NCBI GenBank assembly: GCA_024707075.1
Contig: JANQAK010000001.1
Coordinates: 952,001 to 1,016,000 of the forward strand
Origin: Afipia sp.
Lineage (GTDB): Bacteria > Pseudomonadota > Alphaproteobacteria > Rhizobiales > Xanthobacteraceae
DNA length: 64,000 nt
Direction: 5' to 3'
The notes under the pieces are model-generated. The model was not told the origin of the DNA, ran no database searches, and worked only from the letters and a program-made list of their open reading frames with translations. The stretch's first letter is position 1. Each line of letters opens with the position of its first letter. This document shows, piece by piece, positions 8,798 through 18,596 of the stretch. The position numbers and the translations under genes are program-made.

Positions 8798-10353
8798 ATA
8801 AGCGCAACGTGATCCCATTCACCAAAAATCGAGGCTTCCACAAGCCATCAAGAACTGATGGCTCGCCAGAAGACCCAAATGAATTGCTGAGAGTGCTCCG
8901 CAACAAAAAGAGGCTGTCAAAGACCGATCAGGCTGCCCTTGTCGATAATCTCGGACAACTGGTCGTCGAATTTGACGCAGATAACGCTAAAACGGTCGCT
9001 CAAAATCTCCTTGAGAGGAATGAGCGCGATAAGCGTAAGCGGTATATCAGACTGCCAGATGATCGCGTAAGCGAGCGAGCACGACATGCCGCATCGGGTG
9101 GAAGCTTCGCACGCATTATCGAACAGTTGATAAAGCTGCACTCACGCAAGAATGTAGATCAAGAAACGGCCAAGATTGCCGTTGTTCGTCAGGCGCTTCG
9201 AAATACATCATTTCGCCCTTCGCCGCCTTTTCACATGCCCGCGGGAAGCGACAAGGCGGATGTTATCCAGCTCGCTACAGACATGCAGGCGATGTCGGAC
9301 AGATTATCCGACGAAACAAACTTCGCCGAGTTCTTAGCGTTGCTCGCGAAACATCCCATTTTTCCGAACGAGGCTTGGTATCAATGGACGAATCAGCTCG
9401 AGCTAAAAGCTAATCTCCAGGCGAATTCTTTGTACGAATGGGGCTCGGAGCTGGACGACTATGAACTGAATGAATGGATACCTTGGTGGGCGCCGCGATG
9501 CCTGATCGGGCACTTATACGTTCCATTTTCATGCCGTGCGGTGCATGTGGCTCGAAAACTGATTCCGGAAATTCTCACTCAGCAGAAGATGACGGACGTA
9601 TATCCAAGTCTCGATTACTATTCGCTAATTGAGCCCTTTATTGACGAGCAGCAACTAAAGACTTCGCAGCTTTTTCATCGTCTTCCCGTGTGGCTTGTTG
9701 TGCTAACTCTGCCTAATAAATTAGTTCCATGCCTATACGCCGCAACCCACCATCCAGGCGGCTTCTACCCTGGTCAGCAGTATCCGTGCACCAACAGCTC
9801 GCTGCACCCATTCTTTGTGTCGACCATCGGCGCTGATATCAGCAATGATGCAATCCTGCTTCCAGACGTGGATAATGACGATCTCAACACCTGCTACGTG
9901 GGAGTAACAGCCTCTGAGGTTATCGCGACAGGCTCACGGATCGATGAGAAGGTCAGAAACTTTAACTGTGAATGTCAGTTTGCCTCGATGCCAAGCGATC
10001 TCCCCGAATGGCTTGAGGAGCGACCGGTTCAGCGTTTCCTTAAGCTGACCGAGGATGATCGTGGGTCCATGTCATACGCGCTAGCTCCTCGACTGATCAC
10101 CAATAGGACGGGAAAAACGGAAGACGGAACGATATTTCGGCCAACCTTTCCCGATGCGGGTTCACCGTATACCGGCCTACGTCATAACTCGATCGCAGCC
10201 TACCTTCTCAGAAACTTAATAAGCAATGATACCCCATCGATTTACAGCTCACTGAGGGATGACATTGTTGCGAAACGCAATGCCGCGCAATTGCTGCTGC
10301 GGGAAAGCACCAAAGAATATCGTGAAAAGTTCAAACAGCGCTATGAGACGTAA
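8794..10353 (+). CDS. hypothetical protein, 519 aa
   Basis: I do not recognise this protein. It begins MNKRNVIPFTKNRGF, is rich in charged residues for the first 130 positions, and then has an aromatic-rich middle (DDYELNEWIPWWAPR, then LYVPFSCRAVHVARKL) with few obvious catalytic motifs. Late in the sequence it contains FRPTFPDAGSPYTGLRHNSI and ends in a basic helical tail. There is no signal peptide, membrane segment or P-loop. It overlaps the upstream DUF4258-like gene by four bases and precedes the next gene by about 130 bases. Length and composition say it is a real, soluble protein. Confidence 0.6.
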   Translation: MNKRNVIPFTKNRGFHKPSRTDGSPEDPNELLRVLRNKKRLSKTDQAALVDNLGQLVVEFDADNAKTVAQNLLERNERDKRKRYIRLPDDRVSERARHAASGGSFARIIEQLIKLHSRKNVDQETAKIAVVRQALRNTSFRPSPPFHMPAGSDKADVIQLATDMQAMSDRLSDETNFAEFLALLAKHPIFPNEAWYQWTNQLELKANLQANSLYEWGSELDDYELNEWIPWWAPRCLIGHLYVPFSCRAVHVARKLIPEILTQQKMTDVYPSLDYYSLIEPFIDEQQLKTSQLFHRLPVWLVVLTLPNKLVPCLYAATHHPGGFYPGQQYPCTNSSLHPFFVSTIGADISNDAILLPDVDNDDLNTCYVGVTASEVIATGSRIDEKVRNFNCECQFASMPSDLPEWLEERPVQRFLKLTEDDRGSMSYALAPRLITNRTGKTEDGTIFRPTFPDAGSPYTGLRHNSIAAYLLRNLISNDTPSIYSSLRDDIVAKRNAAQLLLRESTKEYREKFKQRYET

Positions 10354-10482
10354 AGTACTAAATCATAGTCACCAGTCGATCATAACTGCGCAACGACATG
10401 TTACGGATCTTATCCGTAAAACCGTCTCTTACGATTATTTTATTTTTCAAGTTGACGTGTAACTAATGCAATCGGGGTAATT

Positions 10483-12267
10483 GTGTTTCATCTGGACAAG
10501 ACCTCCGAAGGAATCAATCTCCTAAACTGGAATAAAGAGCTTCCGTTCGCGAGCGCTGCCGACCCATTGGGTCTAAACCTACGTGTGTCCGCAAGGATTT
10601 CTGACGAACTTCTTTACTGCATCACGTCGATCACGCCTCGCGCCCGTTACTACGCATTCTTTCCGTGGGCCTTCCAGGACTACAACGCTCACGAGCAAGG
10701 CACGAAGAATGACCGCGGACGTGTCAAAGCCGTTCTGACGAGGGAACGAGCTATGGTTCTTGGTGCCGTGCTTCATCACGATGGCAACCCATGTGACGGC
10801 GGGGGACTCGGTGGATCAGATAAAGCGACAAAGATCGACCGAAACAAACGCCGCATGTTTGACTTAGCCATCTGGGAACATCTCGGCGCTCCAGAAGGTC
10901 AGTTCGGTGCTGCCTATAAAGGATCGCTCATTAATCTCGGCGTTTTCAAAACAGACGAAGTGCACCTCAAGGAGGAGAAGCGTGGCGATACGTCGGAACA
11001 CAATGAGGAAACCGAGACAATCGATGTTCGAGAATTAAGCGAGTTGGGCAAGCGATTAGCATCGTCTTTCGCCCGATCCGTACGGGCCACGGAATATGTT
11101 AAAGCGAGTTGCAACTTACGCGACGCAGTTGATACCTCGATCCTCTCCGAATTCGGATCGCGAGCAGGCTTATGTGAGATAAACGGCAAGCACGCCTTCG
11201 ACCGAGAGGTATTACGCGACGTTTTCTTTGCTAAGCACAAAGAAAAGTACAAAGAGATGGCAACGCCCGGTCAGCACAGACGTCGCATGTCTCTACTTTT
11301 GCTTCTTGAATGCGTCGGGCAAACAAACGCCGCGGGGATCTCGTTCGATAACAGTAGTTTTAGCGACATTTGCTATTTCGGAACATTCTTTTCGGATGGC
11401 GAAACGCCGAGGATCGCAGCCATCACAGTACCTTCGGAGCTCGCAGATATTTATGAGAGATGGAGGGTCTTCTACTCCCAGAATTATTTGGCGGTGGCGT
11501 TGCAATCGATGCTCGCAGCTTGTGTTCGACTGTTGCGAGACAAGCCAGCAGGCTTGTCCCAAAATCAACTGATGCAAGCACTGAACCCGCCTGGCCTCAA
11601 AGCGCGATTTGAGGAACTATTTGATAGAAAAATTCCCGCTGACTTTTTCACAATGTCAGCCCGCGAAACGCTTTCAACCTGCGGCATAACCATAAATCAC
11701 AACACAACCAGCGCACTACCTATCGATGCACCGTTCTCGGAACGCAGTCTTGAAGAGTCGCTTGTCGGTGGCGAGGCAAACGAAGCGTCAGGAATTGTCC
11801 TTGCTGCGATACTTCTATATCAGACCGTACTTCGTTATCAGACGCGCACTCTGGCGGCTTACAAGAATTGGTATGCCCAACAGGTTTTCAATCCGTCTGC
11901 TGACATAGCGCTTCCGGAGATCGCAAAATATCTCATCGAGGAGTTTGGGAATGATTGGCTCGATTGCAGCAACGAGCGACTCCTTCACCGAGTTGTTTGG
12001 CGTTTTGTAATCCAACAACATCAAACAATGAGCTACGAGCGAGGTTTTGGCGGTAGTGCTCCGCTGTTCCATGTTGATGGAACGACTATCATCGGTACAA
12101 ATTCAGATTTTACCGATCCAAGGGCGCTTAATCCCCGCCTTGGTAGCGCGTTGCAAATCCTTACTGATATCGGACTCATCATTTACGATGACGAAAGTGG
12201 TTATAGGCGGATGCCCGACGGCGACGATTGGCTCGCTTCGGAGCTCAAGCACGAGAATGCGCCATGA
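10483..12267 (+). CDS. unrecognised 594-aa protein coupled to PLD nuclease
   Basis: The gene starts GTG (10483), about ten bases after a GGGG-containing stretch. The N-terminus contains ADPLGLNLRVSARISDELLY, then ITSITPRARYYAFFPWAF; the layout recalls DUF6361 proteins, in which a short N-terminal motif is followed by TRARY-x-x-x-PW, but this is a weak by-eye likeness. The remainder is helical with no P-loop or nuclease signature that I can see. Its TGA overlaps the ATG of the phospholipase-D-like gene by four bases, so the two products are made together and probably interact. It may recognise a target for that nuclease. This is inference only. Confidence 0.6.
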   Translation: MFHLDKTSEGINLLNWNKELPFASAADPLGLNLRVSARISDELLYCITSITPRARYYAFFPWAFQDYNAHEQGTKNDRGRVKAVLTRERAMVLGAVLHHDGNPCDGGGLGGSDKATKIDRNKRRMFDLAIWEHLGAPEGQFGAAYKGSLINLGVFKTDEVHLKEEKRGDTSEHNEETETIDVRELSELGKRLASSFARSVRATEYVKASCNLRDAVDTSILSEFGSRAGLCEINGKHAFDREVLRDVFFAKHKEKYKEMATPGQHRRRMSLLLLLECVGQTNAAGISFDNSSFSDICYFGTFFSDGETPRIAAITVPSELADIYERWRVFYSQNYLAVALQSMLAACVRLLRDKPAGLSQNQLMQALNPPGLKARFEELFDRKIPADFFTMSARETLSTCGITINHNTTSALPIDAPFSERSLEESLVGGEANEASGIVLAAILLYQTVLRYQTRTLAAYKNWYAQQVFNPSADIALPEIAKYLIEEFGNDWLDCSNERLLHRVVWRFVIQQHQTMSYERGFGGSAPLFHVDGTTIIGTNSDFTDPRALNPRLGSALQILTDIGLIIYDDESGYRRMPDGDDWLASELKHENAP

Positions 12268-14425
12268 AACCCTTGGATTTGCTTGAGCACTTTGACAAAG
12301 GTGCTGGAGCTTTTGGATTTATAGCTACCTACGAATTCGAACCTCAATTTTTTGAACGCCGTATGCTTGCCAAGCGTACATTTGGTAATGCCGAGCGTCT
12401 TGTTGTCTTCATGGACCGCGGTCGTTACCAAGAGCTGCTGAATCGCGGCTTACAGGTGTCTGGATTCAACCGGCGCTATTTGGTTGTTCCGATGGATCGC
12501 GCTCCAGCGGTATTCCACCCTAAGCTATACTTGGCAGTGGGCGAGAAGAGAACTGATGGTATGATCGGTAGCAACAACTGCACGAATGCCGGTATTGCTT
12601 ACAACACCGAGCTTAGTTCTACGTTTTCGCTCATTGCTGATACAAAGATGCAGAATGATACTGAATCCCGATCTGTTCTGCGTCAAATCTATGAAGCAAT
12701 GAAAGAATTCGCAGCCGAAGCTGGCAAGCTGAGGGACATTATCGAAGACCAGTTTTTTGGTCCCGCCGAAGCACGCTTTCCATGGTTGCACTCCAAGGTG
12801 GTTATTCCAAAAGGGTCGATAGACCTGATCCACTCACATGCGAAACCTTTGTGGGGCGAACTTATAAAGCGCTTGGAAGAACAAACCGTTCGAAAGATTA
12901 CTGTCCTATCCCCATTCTATGACAAAGAGCTTGGGTTTTTAACTCAGCTGCATAAACAGTGGCCCTCCGCTGTTTTAACGGTCATCGCGCAACCGGAGTA
13001 CGCAACCCTTGCTGGCAAAAGGCTCGGAAAGTTGTTCGGTAACGGCAAGCATCGATTATTTGCCGCTAACCTAAAGCCAGGACGACGCTTGCACGCCAAA
13101 GCCTTTGCATTCGAGACTAATGCGGGGACATTTTGGTTGAGCGGGAGCCCTAACGCGACACGCGCGGCATTCGATGGGCGCAATACCGAGGCTGCGTTCT
13201 GGGTCCAGACCAGAGGACGGCCCGACGATTTATTCAAGAGCAGCGGGCTTGGCCTGGAGAGAATTAGTCCAGCGGATTTTAAATCAGGAGCGGACCAAGA
13301 GCCAAAAAACGAAAGCAAGCCGAAAAGTGAACTGATTCTGGGTTCAGCGGTATTGGTCGAAAGCGGAATGTTACTGTGCGAGATTGAGGCGCCAAAATCA
13401 GCTCGAGACCTCGCTCTCAGAATACGAAATGTCAACGAGCTCCTTCCAGTATTGTCCGTGCCTATACGGCGGAGCGCCGAAAGCAACTTTTCCGTCGAGC
13501 TCGATGAAAATCAGATTGCACAGATCCGGAGCACCGCTATCTGCGAAATCAAATGTATTGCGAGTAGTGGCTCAGAGCTTGTCAGCAATCCCGTAGCGCT
13601 TGTACAGCTCTATCAACTGCTAAGGGAAAGGCAGGCTCACCATGGCGGCCGCGATCTTCGGCGCACGATCGAAGAAACAGGAGAAAATCTCGTTTCTTAT
13701 GTAGACAGCCTTTCAAGCGTCCGCGACGCCGTTGATTTTTTCAGTAACTGCAGCATTCGCTTCTTCGATGGAGAGTCTGCCTCTCGCAGCATGGGCTTTG
13801 ACATTTGGAAACCGCGTGACCCATTCAAACCAGATACGCCGCCCAACTGGCTGAACTTGCCAAAAGGTGGAACACCGGAAGAGTTGCGAGAAGCCATTAG
13901 AGAGTTTGTTGAGCGACACCAAACGCAGAAGCTTTATAAGCATGTACGGCGCGGAAATTTGAATGGGCTGCCGAACTTCCTGGATATCTTTCGGACGCTC
14001 AACAGTCTCCTGCTTGCGTATCACGCTCGGTCGATGGGGGAGTTGGCTTCGTCATTCCCTTTGGTTATGTCTCAAATTTCTTTATGCATAATCTAGAATT
14101 GCTCATTGGACCGTTCGATCATCGCGAAGATCAGTACGATGGCAACGGATTCATCTCAGCAATCCGGGCTAATTTTCGGGGTGATAAAGCGATTGTTCGG
14201 GATAGGTTGCGCGAGGAGCGTGTGCCTCAGATGATGCTAGCAGCCGTCGAAGCGATGATCGACGTACGTGCAAGAGCTTTAAAAAAGGCAGGACCTGACG
14301 CTTGGGCAGCCAACAGGATTCGATGGGTTTCGCAATGGATAGAGGAACAGGGTCTGGGTCAGCCTACGGAAGCGGACATTCACACGGCTCGGCTAGAATA
14401 TACGCCAGAGCAGCAAGCCGCCTAG
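12264..14425 (+). CDS. phospholipase-D-like nuclease (3' frameshift)
   Basis: The protein has two HKD-type half-sites: H85-x-K87 with GSNN at 102-105, and H277-x-K279 with GSPN at 294-297. Paired sites form the active centre of PLD-superfamily nucleases. As written the frame ends at 14096 (610 aa). Near a run of five G (14036-14040) the downstream frame becomes protein-like well before its own ATG (reading GVGFVIPFGYVSNFF, then MHNLELLIGPFD) and runs to 14425; one extra G would fuse the two into about 720 residues. I therefore treat 14084-14425 as the C-terminus of this gene, though a separate overlapping 113-aa gene is possible. The ATG at 12264 overlaps the previous stop. Confidence 0.7.
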
Positions 14426-14557
14426 ATGGATCTGAGGTTGTCAACACGCAGCGCTAAGAGCAGTACAACGGCTATTCCGGTCGTCCGAGAGCAAAAAATG
14501 CTCTCTCCACATCCACAGCACGCCAGCGATGTATCGCCCCATCCCAGTCACGCCACG

Positions 14558-15241
14558 TTATATTCGAGGTATTAAGACGCTGGCGCTCTCGGAACACCAA
14601 TTACACCACCTCTCATAAGCTGACGCCTGCTCATCTGCGATAGATTGAGATGCTGTATGGGCTGTACTGACGTGCAGTCTTCTGAGATCGTGATCTTCTT
14701 GAACTTTCAGCCGCTGACTAATTACGTCATCGTAAACTGACGCTATATCGGGTGCCATGAACATCAAGACTTTTGAAGCAAAGGACATTCCAAGGAAGCG
14801 GATGCGGCGTACTTCAATAAGTGCTCTGGCTAGCTGGCGCTTGAGAACTAGTTCACGTGCGCTTCGCAGATGAGAAATAACCTCGTCCGGATCCTGAGCA
14901 ACGATTGAACCCCTCCCATTAAGCAGCATTCTGCTCTTTGATAGGGCTCGGTTTACAGTTATCCGTCCATTAGTTCCGGATACATACCCCCAAAATACCG
15001 TTGAAAGCAGGCCGTGCATAATGTCTGTGTCGTGCGAGCTGTTCAGCAGATCACTATGAAACTCATCCAGCTTTTTGGAGGAATGATGTCGCCGCGATCT
15101 TGCCCAATCTGCAGGAACATCCGGCAGAAAGTGCGCACCGGACCATGTCAAGCCGACATCATTTTCGATGGAGGTTTTCACGAGACATGCGGGCACATAA
15201 GCATAATTCTGTCGCGCCGTCTGAAAATTAGCTGACAACAT
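14558..15241 (-). CDS. OGG-fold DNA-glycosylase-like hypothetical protein
   Basis: The 227-aa product has a central segment IRFLGMSFASKVLMFMAPDI followed by ASVYDDVISQRL. This looks like the helix-hairpin-helix and following aspartate region of 8-oxoguanine-glycosylase-fold proteins, where a lysine (here SKVL) and a distal aspartate sit in the base-excision site. The N-terminal third has no recognised motif. It is the last gene of a three-gene minus-strand operon with a RecB-like nuclease and a PD-(D/E)XK-like protein, 22 bases after the nuclease gene, suggesting a joint DNA-processing role. The glycosylase reading is tentative. Confidence 0.55.
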   Translation of the reverse strand: MLSANFQTARQNYAYVPACLVKTSIENDVGLTWSGAHFLPDVPADWARSRRHHSSKKLDEFHSDLLNSSHDTDIMHGLLSTVFWGYVSGTNGRITVNRALSKSRMLLNGRGSIVAQDPDEVISHLRSARELVLKRQLARALIEVRRIRFLGMSFASKVLMFMAPDIASVYDDVISQRLKVQEDHDLRRLHVSTAHTASQSIADEQASAYERWCNWCSESASVLIPRI

Positions 15242-15263
15242 CTATTCTATCGAGCCTGTTCTG

Positions 15264-16748
15264 CTAGCTGTCTATTGCGCGAATTCCATCCAGCAATACG
15301 CGAGTCGCTCGACAATCATCCTCGTTGTAATCGAGAATGCGCTGCCGAACTTGCCGATCGCCGCTTCTGCACCATCGATCGAACCACTCGATCGACGCTG
15401 CGCCAGATGGATGGACGTCTCGCCAGCCAAACCCAAGATATTTGGCCAAGGTCTTGATTGAATGATCGCGCGTTGGCCATTCCGTTGCTCGGAACACTAC
15501 ATCAAAGTACAGATCGATGGACTTAAGAGGATTGAATAGCTCTTCGATCTCGGCCTCAGAGCAAACGTCCGGAAATTTGCGCTGGAGCTTTCTGTAGATC
15601 GTGCGCTCGTATTTTGAATAGTAGTAGATGGCCACGCCTGCCCTGCTGGTGAGGTAGGTATACGCATCTGCAAACGCCTGACGTTCTGCCTCCGGCGTCA
15701 CTTTTTCAGCGAAGAAATAAACGAACTTCTCCGCCGAGTTATCTCCATGGTTTCGCTCAACGATGCCATGGAGATAGCAAAAGTCCCTCAACGGATCGAC
15801 TTCAATGTCGAAGAATAGCTCTGTCTCGGCGCTTGGTAACATCACCGCACTGCGCAGAAACGGTGTCGGCGCTGGGTCTTTCAGGAGTACCGCCCTAGAA
15901 TGAAAAACCCTCATCCGGTCAGCACCAAGACCTTTAAAAGCCGTTTTTGACTTTGTGATGTAAGCCTCAGGATTGCATGCGGCAAAAGCAGCGATTGTCG
16001 GAATCGTATCCTGCATCGTATCGCGCAGATTCCGGCCGAGAAACGGGATCAAAGTCAGATCGTCGGCTATCGTCAGCTCATTTATGCAGTGCGTGTACCA
16101 ATGGCAAAGTTTGCAACCACTCGCGTAGGCACCCTTCGGGACGATCTGCTTCGATAGGATACCTCGAGCTAGAGCCAGGGCAGATTGATAATCATCCCAG
16201 AGAGTTCCAGGCTTCTTCGGGCCCTGCGGCTTCGTAAAATCGTAGGTAACTTCATCGCCAGATACATCCCAGATGAATCCCCGACGACCGGCGGAAAATC
16301 CGATTTGCTCGAGAAGATCGACATAAATAGCCAATTGAACCGCGTAGTGCAGCTTGGGCTTGCCATCGCTATCATCGTCACCACCGCCCTCCTCACCGCG
16401 CCCTGACTTGATATCCCCCGGAACGTATCCACCCAATTCCTTGCGCAAAATGTCCGGTACGCCAACCAAATCGCCTGCGCGGATGCTCCCTCCGTAAATC
16501 AATGGCTCGTCGCGCTTCATGGCATCAAGGGTCTGGCGTTCCTTTTCCTCGCCTTCAAGGGCGGAAAGATCGAGGTAAGGAGTCTTGAGATTTCCGATTG
16601 TTTCTTTCTCGAAGACAGAGCCCCTCTCCCAGAGAAGCTTGACGAAGGCATTGGACGGATCCCGGGTTGCCTTGTCGCCAAAAGCATCGAGGGCGACGCG
16701 TTGGGGGCAATTCACGAGGTCATAAAGAACAGATGCCGTAACAGTCAT
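15264..16748 (-). CDS. TM0106-type RecB-like nuclease with RNase H-fold exonuclease domain
   Basis: The N-terminal half is a RecB-like PD-(D/E)XK nuclease: GVPD with D99, GDIKSG with D112 and K114, and the VQLAIY motif around Q138. A cysteine cluster (GCKLCHWYTHC) may hold an iron-sulphur cluster as in Cas4/AddB relatives. The C-terminal half is a DEDD exonuclease of the RNase_H_2 family, with FFDIEVD, the YYSKYE motif and DYNEDDCRAT. This two-domain layout is that of TM0106-family nucleases. The start at 16748 (MTVTAS) was preferred over one five codons upstream. It is the middle gene of a three-gene operon; some relatives sit beside helicases, but none is here. Confidence 0.8.
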   Translation of the reverse strand: MTVTASVLYDLVNCPQRVALDAFGDKATRDPSNAFVKLLWERGSVFEKETIGNLKTPYLDLSALEGEEKERQTLDAMKRDEPLIYGGSIRAGDLVGVPDILRKELGGYVPGDIKSGRGEEGGGDDDSDGKPKLHYAVQLAIYVDLLEQIGFSAGRRGFIWDVSGDEVTYDFTKPQGPKKPGTLWDDYQSALALARGILSKQIVPKGAYASGCKLCHWYTHCINELTIADDLTLIPFLGRNLRDTMQDTIPTIAAFAACNPEAYITKSKTAFKGLGADRMRVFHSRAVLLKDPAPTPFLRSAVMLPSAETELFFDIEVDPLRDFCYLHGIVERNHGDNSAEKFVYFFAEKVTPEAERQAFADAYTYLTSRAGVAIYYYSKYERTIYRKLQRKFPDVCSEAEIEELFNPLKSIDLYFDVVFRATEWPTRDHSIKTLAKYLGFGWRDVHPSGAASIEWFDRWCRSGDRQVRQRILDYNEDDCRATRVLLDGIRAIDS

Positions 16749-16803
16749 GCGAAAACAGTCCAATAAGTATGCGCCGCGAAGACTGATATCTCCCGCGAAA
16801 GAG

Positions 16804-17385
16804 TCAAGCGAGATCAGCTAGCAGAGCGGCCGTCATGAGGGAGCAACTTGGATTAGGACGCCCGCCAAACAGCGCGGTAATCAGCTCGTCCATAGTCTGC
16901 AGCACCTTGAAACGCCCCTTGGTGACCACCCTCTGGTGGGGGCGCTCGCTCTTATAGCCCGACTGATTACCTCGAGAATGCCTGGAGATGCGGTCGCCGA
17001 GAGCTGGCAGTGGTCGTCCGGCATCATCGCCAAACCAGTAGTATTTATCGATCACCATCTGATCCGGATCGAACTCGTACCAAATCACGCATCCTCCCGG
17101 CTTGGTCAGCAGTTTGATATGGACATCGACCTGCGCCACGCGGGAGCCGCGGAATCGAGACTTCAGCTGAACGTGGCGCACGACGCCATTTGATTCGAGG
17201 ACGAGATCGTAGCCGTCCCGGTCGACCCCCGGTTTGAGGACTTCAACATCTGTGATGCCCTGACACCACAATCGTCGAAGGAGATCGCCCAGAAACAAAC
17301 ACTCCAGTGCCTTTTCCCGAAGACTGGAATCTCGCATGTGGCTTTCAAAGCGGGCAGTCGGATTAGGCCGCAATTCCTCGTTCAT
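16804..17385 (-). CDS. PD-(D/E)XK-like nuclease of unknown family
   Basis: The 193-aa protein has a restriction-endonuclease-like core: DRDGYDLVLES supplies the aspartate and, after a short strand, RHVQLKSRF supplies a Q-x-K in place of E-x-K, a common variant in DUF4365-like enzymes. The rest contains several aromatic strands (CVIWYEFDPDQ, KYYWFGDD). It is the first gene of the operon with the TM0106-type nuclease and the OGG-fold protein and is divergent from an Xre regulator, which may control all three. Family call is by motif only. Confidence 0.6.
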   Translation of the reverse strand: MNEELRPNPTARFESHMRDSSLREKALECLFLGDLLRRLWCQGITDVEVLKPGVDRDGYDLVLESNGVVRHVQLKSRFRGSRVAQVDVHIKLLTKPGGCVIWYEFDPDQMVIDKYYWFGDDAGRPLPALGDRISRHSRGNQSGYKSERPHQRVVTKGRFKVLQTMDELITALFGGRPNPSCSLMTAALLADLA

Positions 17386-17562
17386 ATTGAGCTCTCCAAA
17401 GATAGTTCCCGGACTGCCAACATGCTTGCCATGGGCGCTAAGTCCAGCTGAACAGCAGGCTAATCGTCCAATGTCGCAAAGGAGAGTTAATTCAATCCTA
17501 TTTTGGGATAATCCGATTCTGGGATCAGATTGTGCGGCGCCAATTCACACCGCTTGCGGCGC

Positions 17563-17838
17563 ATGCAAAAGACCCTTCGATCGCAGGATTATGCCCGTCT
17601 GATCGCCTTGCTCGTGACCGAGCGGGGCCGCATCGCCATGAGCCAGCAGGTTCTGGCGACAAAGCTCGATGTGCCGCAGTCTTTCGTCGCCAAAGTTGAA
17701 GCCGGCGAGCGCCGGGTCGATGTGGTCGAATTTGTCGCCATCGCGCGGGCGCTGGGCGTTGACCCTTTGAAGCTGTTTCGGGATTTCGTTTCCGGCAAGT
17801 CACCCGCGCTTAAGCCACGGAAGCGCGTGGCAAACTAG
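17563..17838 (+). CDS. Xre-family HTH regulator
   Basis: The 91-aa protein is almost entirely one Xre domain: the HTH spans about residues 22-50 with MSQQVLATKLDVPQSFVAKV and EAGERRVDV, followed by a dimerisation helix (FVAIARALGVDP). The ATG at 17563 was chosen over an upstream TTG because the upstream residues are not protein-like. It points away from the three-gene nuclease operon across about 180 bases, the classic layout for a regulator that controls its divergent neighbour. It could repress that operon until infection or DNA damage. Confidence 0.8.
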   Translation: MQKTLRSQDYARLIALLVTERGRIAMSQQVLATKLDVPQSFVAKVEAGERRVDVVEFVAIARALGVDPLKLFRDFVSGKSPALKPRKRVAN

Positions 17839-17922
17839 CCCTTTCATAAGCTATAGGCGCGTTCTGATCGCCGATTACAGGCTGATCCGAAAGGCATCAA
17901 CAAACGGATTGATCCCATATGA

Positions 17923-17950
17923 GATGTTATGGAATGGCGGGTTCGAATCC
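17923..17950 (+). repeat. direct repeat copy 2 with tRNA T-arm-like core
   Basis: Same layout as the copy at 4100: GATGTTATGGAATG followed by GCGGGTTCGAATCC. The T-arm part also matches the T-arm of the tRNA-Ser gene at 32735-32824, though T-arms are conserved in many tRNAs. No complete tRNA can be formed from the flanking bases. Confidence 0.5.
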
Positions 17951-18023
17951 CAAGGCATTCTCATGCCGTTAAAAATAAGAGCCGATATAAACGTGCTGTC
18001 GGGAGCGCCAGGAGGGGTACCAA

Positions 18024-18466
18024 ATGCTGGAATCTCATGAAAAATGGATCGGTCCCTTTCAAATTCGAGACCTCCTCGAATTTAGCCTCAAAGGGTCTCA
18101 CATTCCGCAGCCGCCGGACTCCGGCAGCACTTACCTTGTGAGCAAGCATTCTTGGCAAACACATCCCTCAGGCGACAGTGAAGCGCTCTACATCGGCGGC
18201 AATACAGGGCGATCCGCTCGGTTTCGCACCAGGATGGGCGATCTCCTTGCGATGCGCTCGGCTTCTTTACCAGCGAGACGGGACATCATTCAGGTGGCCA
18301 GAGCATCCACCGCTGGTGTTTGGCAAACGACATCAATCCTCTCGACTTGTACATCGCGTGGGTTGACGGTTCTGAATGTCACCGCTGCCTCGAAAATCGG
18401 ACTTATCGCGATCTTAATCCAGCGCTGAACAGGGTCGTTCCGGCGAAATGCACCGCACACGGTTAG
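18024..18466 (+). pseudogene. frameshifted GIY-YIG-like protein
   Basis: A strong AGGAGGGG ribosome-binding site precedes the ATG. The first frame reads MLESHEKWIGPFQIRDLLEF and then STYLVSKHSW and ALYIGGNTG, which fit the two short motifs of a GIY-YIG nuclease domain. After base 18250 one base is missing; restoring it continues the protein as ADALGFFTSETGHHSGGQSI, HRWCLANDINPLDLYIAW and SECHRCLENR to a stop at 18464-18466, about 147 residues. The cysteine pair near the end may bind metal. The gene is thus broken by one base. The nuclease call is by motif only. Confidence 0.5.
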
Positions 18467-18596
18467 CCGATCGCTGATACGGGAATATTGGCCGGGCGGG
18501 TCCTTATGGTAGAGTTCCTGAAAGCCACGCTCGTCTCCTGATCGATTGGGAGACTGCGTTCACGGACTAGGACGAAACGAAACCTAAGGTGCTTTC

